From SFTJ01 sp051871515 (GTDB taxonomy: Bacteria > Bacteroidota > Bacteroidia > Bacteroidales > Muribaculaceae): a stretch of DNA of 6,994 bases. The notes under the pieces were generated by a model. That model ran no database searches and was not told the DNA's origin. It saw only the letters and a list, made by a program, of their open reading frames with translations. The first letter of the stretch is position 1, and each line of letters starts with the position of its first letter. The stretch is taken from the NCBI GenBank assembly GCA_051871515.1, contig JBJECY010000096.1, positions 1-6,994 on the forward strand, in the 5' to 3' direction. A program made the position numbers and the translations under genes. This document shows positions 6,184 to 6,994 of this stretch, one piece after another.

Positions 6184-6441
6184 ATGTCAAAAGTTTGTCA
6201 AATTACAGGCAAGAAGGCGATTACAGGTAACAATGTATCGCACTCAAAAAGAAGAACTAAACGTAAGTTCAACGTGAACGTGTTCAACAGAAAATTCTTC
6301 TGGGTTGAGCAACAACAATGGATTTCATTGACAGTTTCAACTTCGGGTCTCCGCTTGATCAACAAGATCGGTTTGGATGCTGCTCTTAAGAAGGCTGCTC
6401 ATGAAGGTAACTTAACATGTATTAGAACCATAGAAAAGTAA
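6184..6441 (+). CDS. rpmB: 50S ribosomal protein bL28
   Basis: This is a complete 85-residue bL28, a component of the large ribosomal subunit. The typical N-terminus MSKVCQITGKK is followed by the NNVSHSKRRTKRKFNVNV block (about 17-34) that binds 23S rRNA, then a segment with STSGLRLINKIGLDAALKKA (about 52-71). Only two cysteines are present (Cys5 and Cys80) and there is no CxxC pair, so this is a zinc-free form. The ATG at 6184 follows an A-rich stretch without a Shine-Dalgarno. The codons are noticeably more biased and A/T-rich than in the left block, as expected for highly expressed genes. It is followed after 7 nt by rpmG. Expression is probably driven by the promoter near 5865 through the long structured leader. 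Confidence 0.98.
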   Translation: MSKVCQITGKKAITGNNVSHSKRRTKRKFNVNVFNRKFFWVEQQQWISLTVSTSGLRLINKIGLDAALKKAAHEGNLTCIRTIEK

Positions 6442-6448
6442 AAAGAAG

Positions 6449-6637
6449 ATGGCAAAGAAAGCAAAAGGTAATAGAGTTCAGGTAATACTTGAATGCACCG
6501 AACAAAAGGCAAGCGGTGTGCCAGGAATGTCACGCTACATCACAACTAAGAACCGCAAGAACACCACTGAGCGTTTGGAGTTGAAGAAATACAACCCATA
6601 TCTTAAGAGAGTAACAGTACATAAAGAAATTAAATAA
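6449..6637 (+). CDS. rpmG: 50S ribosomal protein bL33
   Basis: This is a complete 62-residue bL33, the usual length in Bacteroidota. It shows the family pattern MAKKAKGNRVQVILECTEQK, a Ser-Arg-Tyr-Ile-Thr-Thr-Lys-Asn-Arg-Lys-Asn block at about 28-37 and the conserved LELKKYNPYLKRVTVHKEIK end. Only one cysteine (Cys16) remains of the two CxxC pairs found in zinc-binding bL33, so this is a zinc-independent version. The start at 6449 follows AAAAAGAAG. The gap to rpmB is 7 nt and to the next gene 10 nt, so the three are surely one operon, with possible translational coupling. Confidence 0.98.
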   Translation: MAKKAKGNRVQVILECTEQKASGVPGMSRYITTKNRKNTTERLELKKYNPYLKRVTVHKEIK

Positions 6638-6647
6638 TAGTTGAATC

Positions 6648-6800
6648 ATGGCAAAAAAAGTTGTAGCAACTCTTCAAAAAGGTGAAGGCCGTACCTATAG
6701 CAAGGTAATCAAGATGGTTAAGTCTCCAAAGACCGGCGCCTATACTTTCACTGAGGAAATGGTTCCAAACGACAAAGTTCAGGAAACCCTCAAGAAGTAA
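6648..6800 (+). CDS. DUF4295 small basic protein, probable ribosomal protein bL38
   Basis: This 50-codon gene reads MAKKVVATLQKGEGRTYSKV and then a basic/amphipathic stretch ending in VQETLKK, with TAA at 6798-6800. It matches the DUF4295 family, which is restricted to Bacteroidota and is encoded next to rpmB and rpmG. The protein is lysine-rich and has no signal peptide or membrane segment. From memory, the cryo-EM structure of the Flavobacterium johnsoniae ribosome revealed an extra large-subunit protein, bL38, and I believe this is that family; the link is recalled, not shown by this sequence. Tight spacing after rpmG (10 nt), shared codon bias and the terminator just downstream all agree with a ribosomal role. 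It is the last gene of the operon. Confidence 0.88.
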   Translation: MAKKVVATLQKGEGRTYSKVIKMVKSPKTGAYTFTEEMVPNDKVQETLKK

Positions 6801-6845
6801 TCTTTCATAGAAGATTCAAGAATATTTGAAGAAAATATGATATAT

Positions 6846-6880
6846 AAAAGCCTCATAGCTCAATGCTATGGGGCTTTTTT
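6846..6880 (+). terminator. Intrinsic terminator of the rpmB-rpmG-DUF4295 operon
   Basis: A 14-bp stem pairs 6846-6859 with 6865-6878 (AAAAGCCTCATAGC and its complement, with one T-G pair) around a TCAAT loop, and runs into six T at 6875-6880. It lies 45 nt after the DUF4295 stop. The A-run at the left foot gives a shorter T-run on the minus strand, so it could also stop transcription arriving from the right. Confidence 0.92.
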
Positions 6881-6927
6881 ATTATAGCGTGGCAAAGGTT
6901 GGGGCTTGGCTCAGTAGCAAAAAGGTG

Positions 6928-6957
6928 TGGTTATAAATAAAAAAATGTTACCTTTGC
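6928..6957 (+). promoter_or_regulatory. Bacteroidota-type promoter of the rightmost gene
   Basis: TACCTTTGC at 6949-6957 matches TAnnTTTG plus C exactly. The -33 side is poor: GTG/TGTGG around 6926-6930 only partly resembles TTG at the right distance. Transcription should begin at about 6961-6964, immediately after the operon terminator region, so the next gene forms a separate transcription unit. Confidence 0.6.
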
Positions 6958-6963
6958 AGTCAT

Positions 6964-6994
6964 ATGGAAACAAAGATATTAGAACAGTTAGCTC
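6964..6994 (+). CDS. Start of an unidentified gene (partial)
   Basis: From the ATG at 6964 the frame is open to the right edge, giving ten residues, METKILEQLA. This is too little to recognise a family. It does not look like the start of FtsY, which often follows DUF4295 in Bacteroidales. The ATG lies only about 8 nt after the -7 element, so the transcript would have almost no leader; the true start may instead be a later codon outside the window. Confidence 0.4.
   Translation, partial: METKILEQLA

Overview
The window looks like chromosomal DNA of a Bacteroidales bacterium, possibly a Muribaculaceae- or Prevotella-like gut lineage; the family is a guess from protein character only. Supporting signs are Bacteroidota-type promoters (TTG, about 20 nt, TAnnTTTGC), A-rich rather than Shine-Dalgarno start regions, a TamB/DUF4421 outer-membrane gene set, and the rpmB-rpmG-DUF4295 ribosomal cluster. 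I see no integrase, transposase, CRISPR array or tRNA.

Left block (1-5618, all plus strand): the 3' end of tamB (envelope lipid-transport/assembly protein), a complete Na+/alanine-type AGCS symporter, a secreted DUF4421 protein that is probably an outer-membrane beta-barrel, tsaD (tRNA t6A37 synthesis) and cinA (two-domain nucleotide-repair protein). Gaps are 21-47 nt and contain no recognisable promoter or terminator, so one transcript is likely. The genes mix envelope, transport, tRNA modification and metabolite repair and do not form one pathway.

Middle block (5619-6183): 565 nt without a convincing protein gene. It contains two long perfect or near-perfect inverted repeats just after cinA, a run of helically phased A-tracts, a strong Bacteroidota promoter at about 5841-5873, and then about 250 nt rich in hairpins (three perfect 6-7 bp stems, two 5-bp stems, one candidate pseudoknot) that end shortly before rpmB. 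I read this as a structured RNA, either a long rpmB leader or a separate small RNA. It is the most interesting part of the window. I could not assign it to a known family by eye.

Right block (6184-6994): rpmB (bL28), rpmG (bL33) and a 50-residue DUF4295 protein (probably the Bacteroidota ribosomal protein bL38), closed by a strong intrinsic terminator at 6846-6880. A new promoter at about 6949 then drives a gene whose first possible ATG is at 6964 and which runs off the window. The ftsY gene that often follows this ribosomal trio in Bacteroidales is not directly downstream here.
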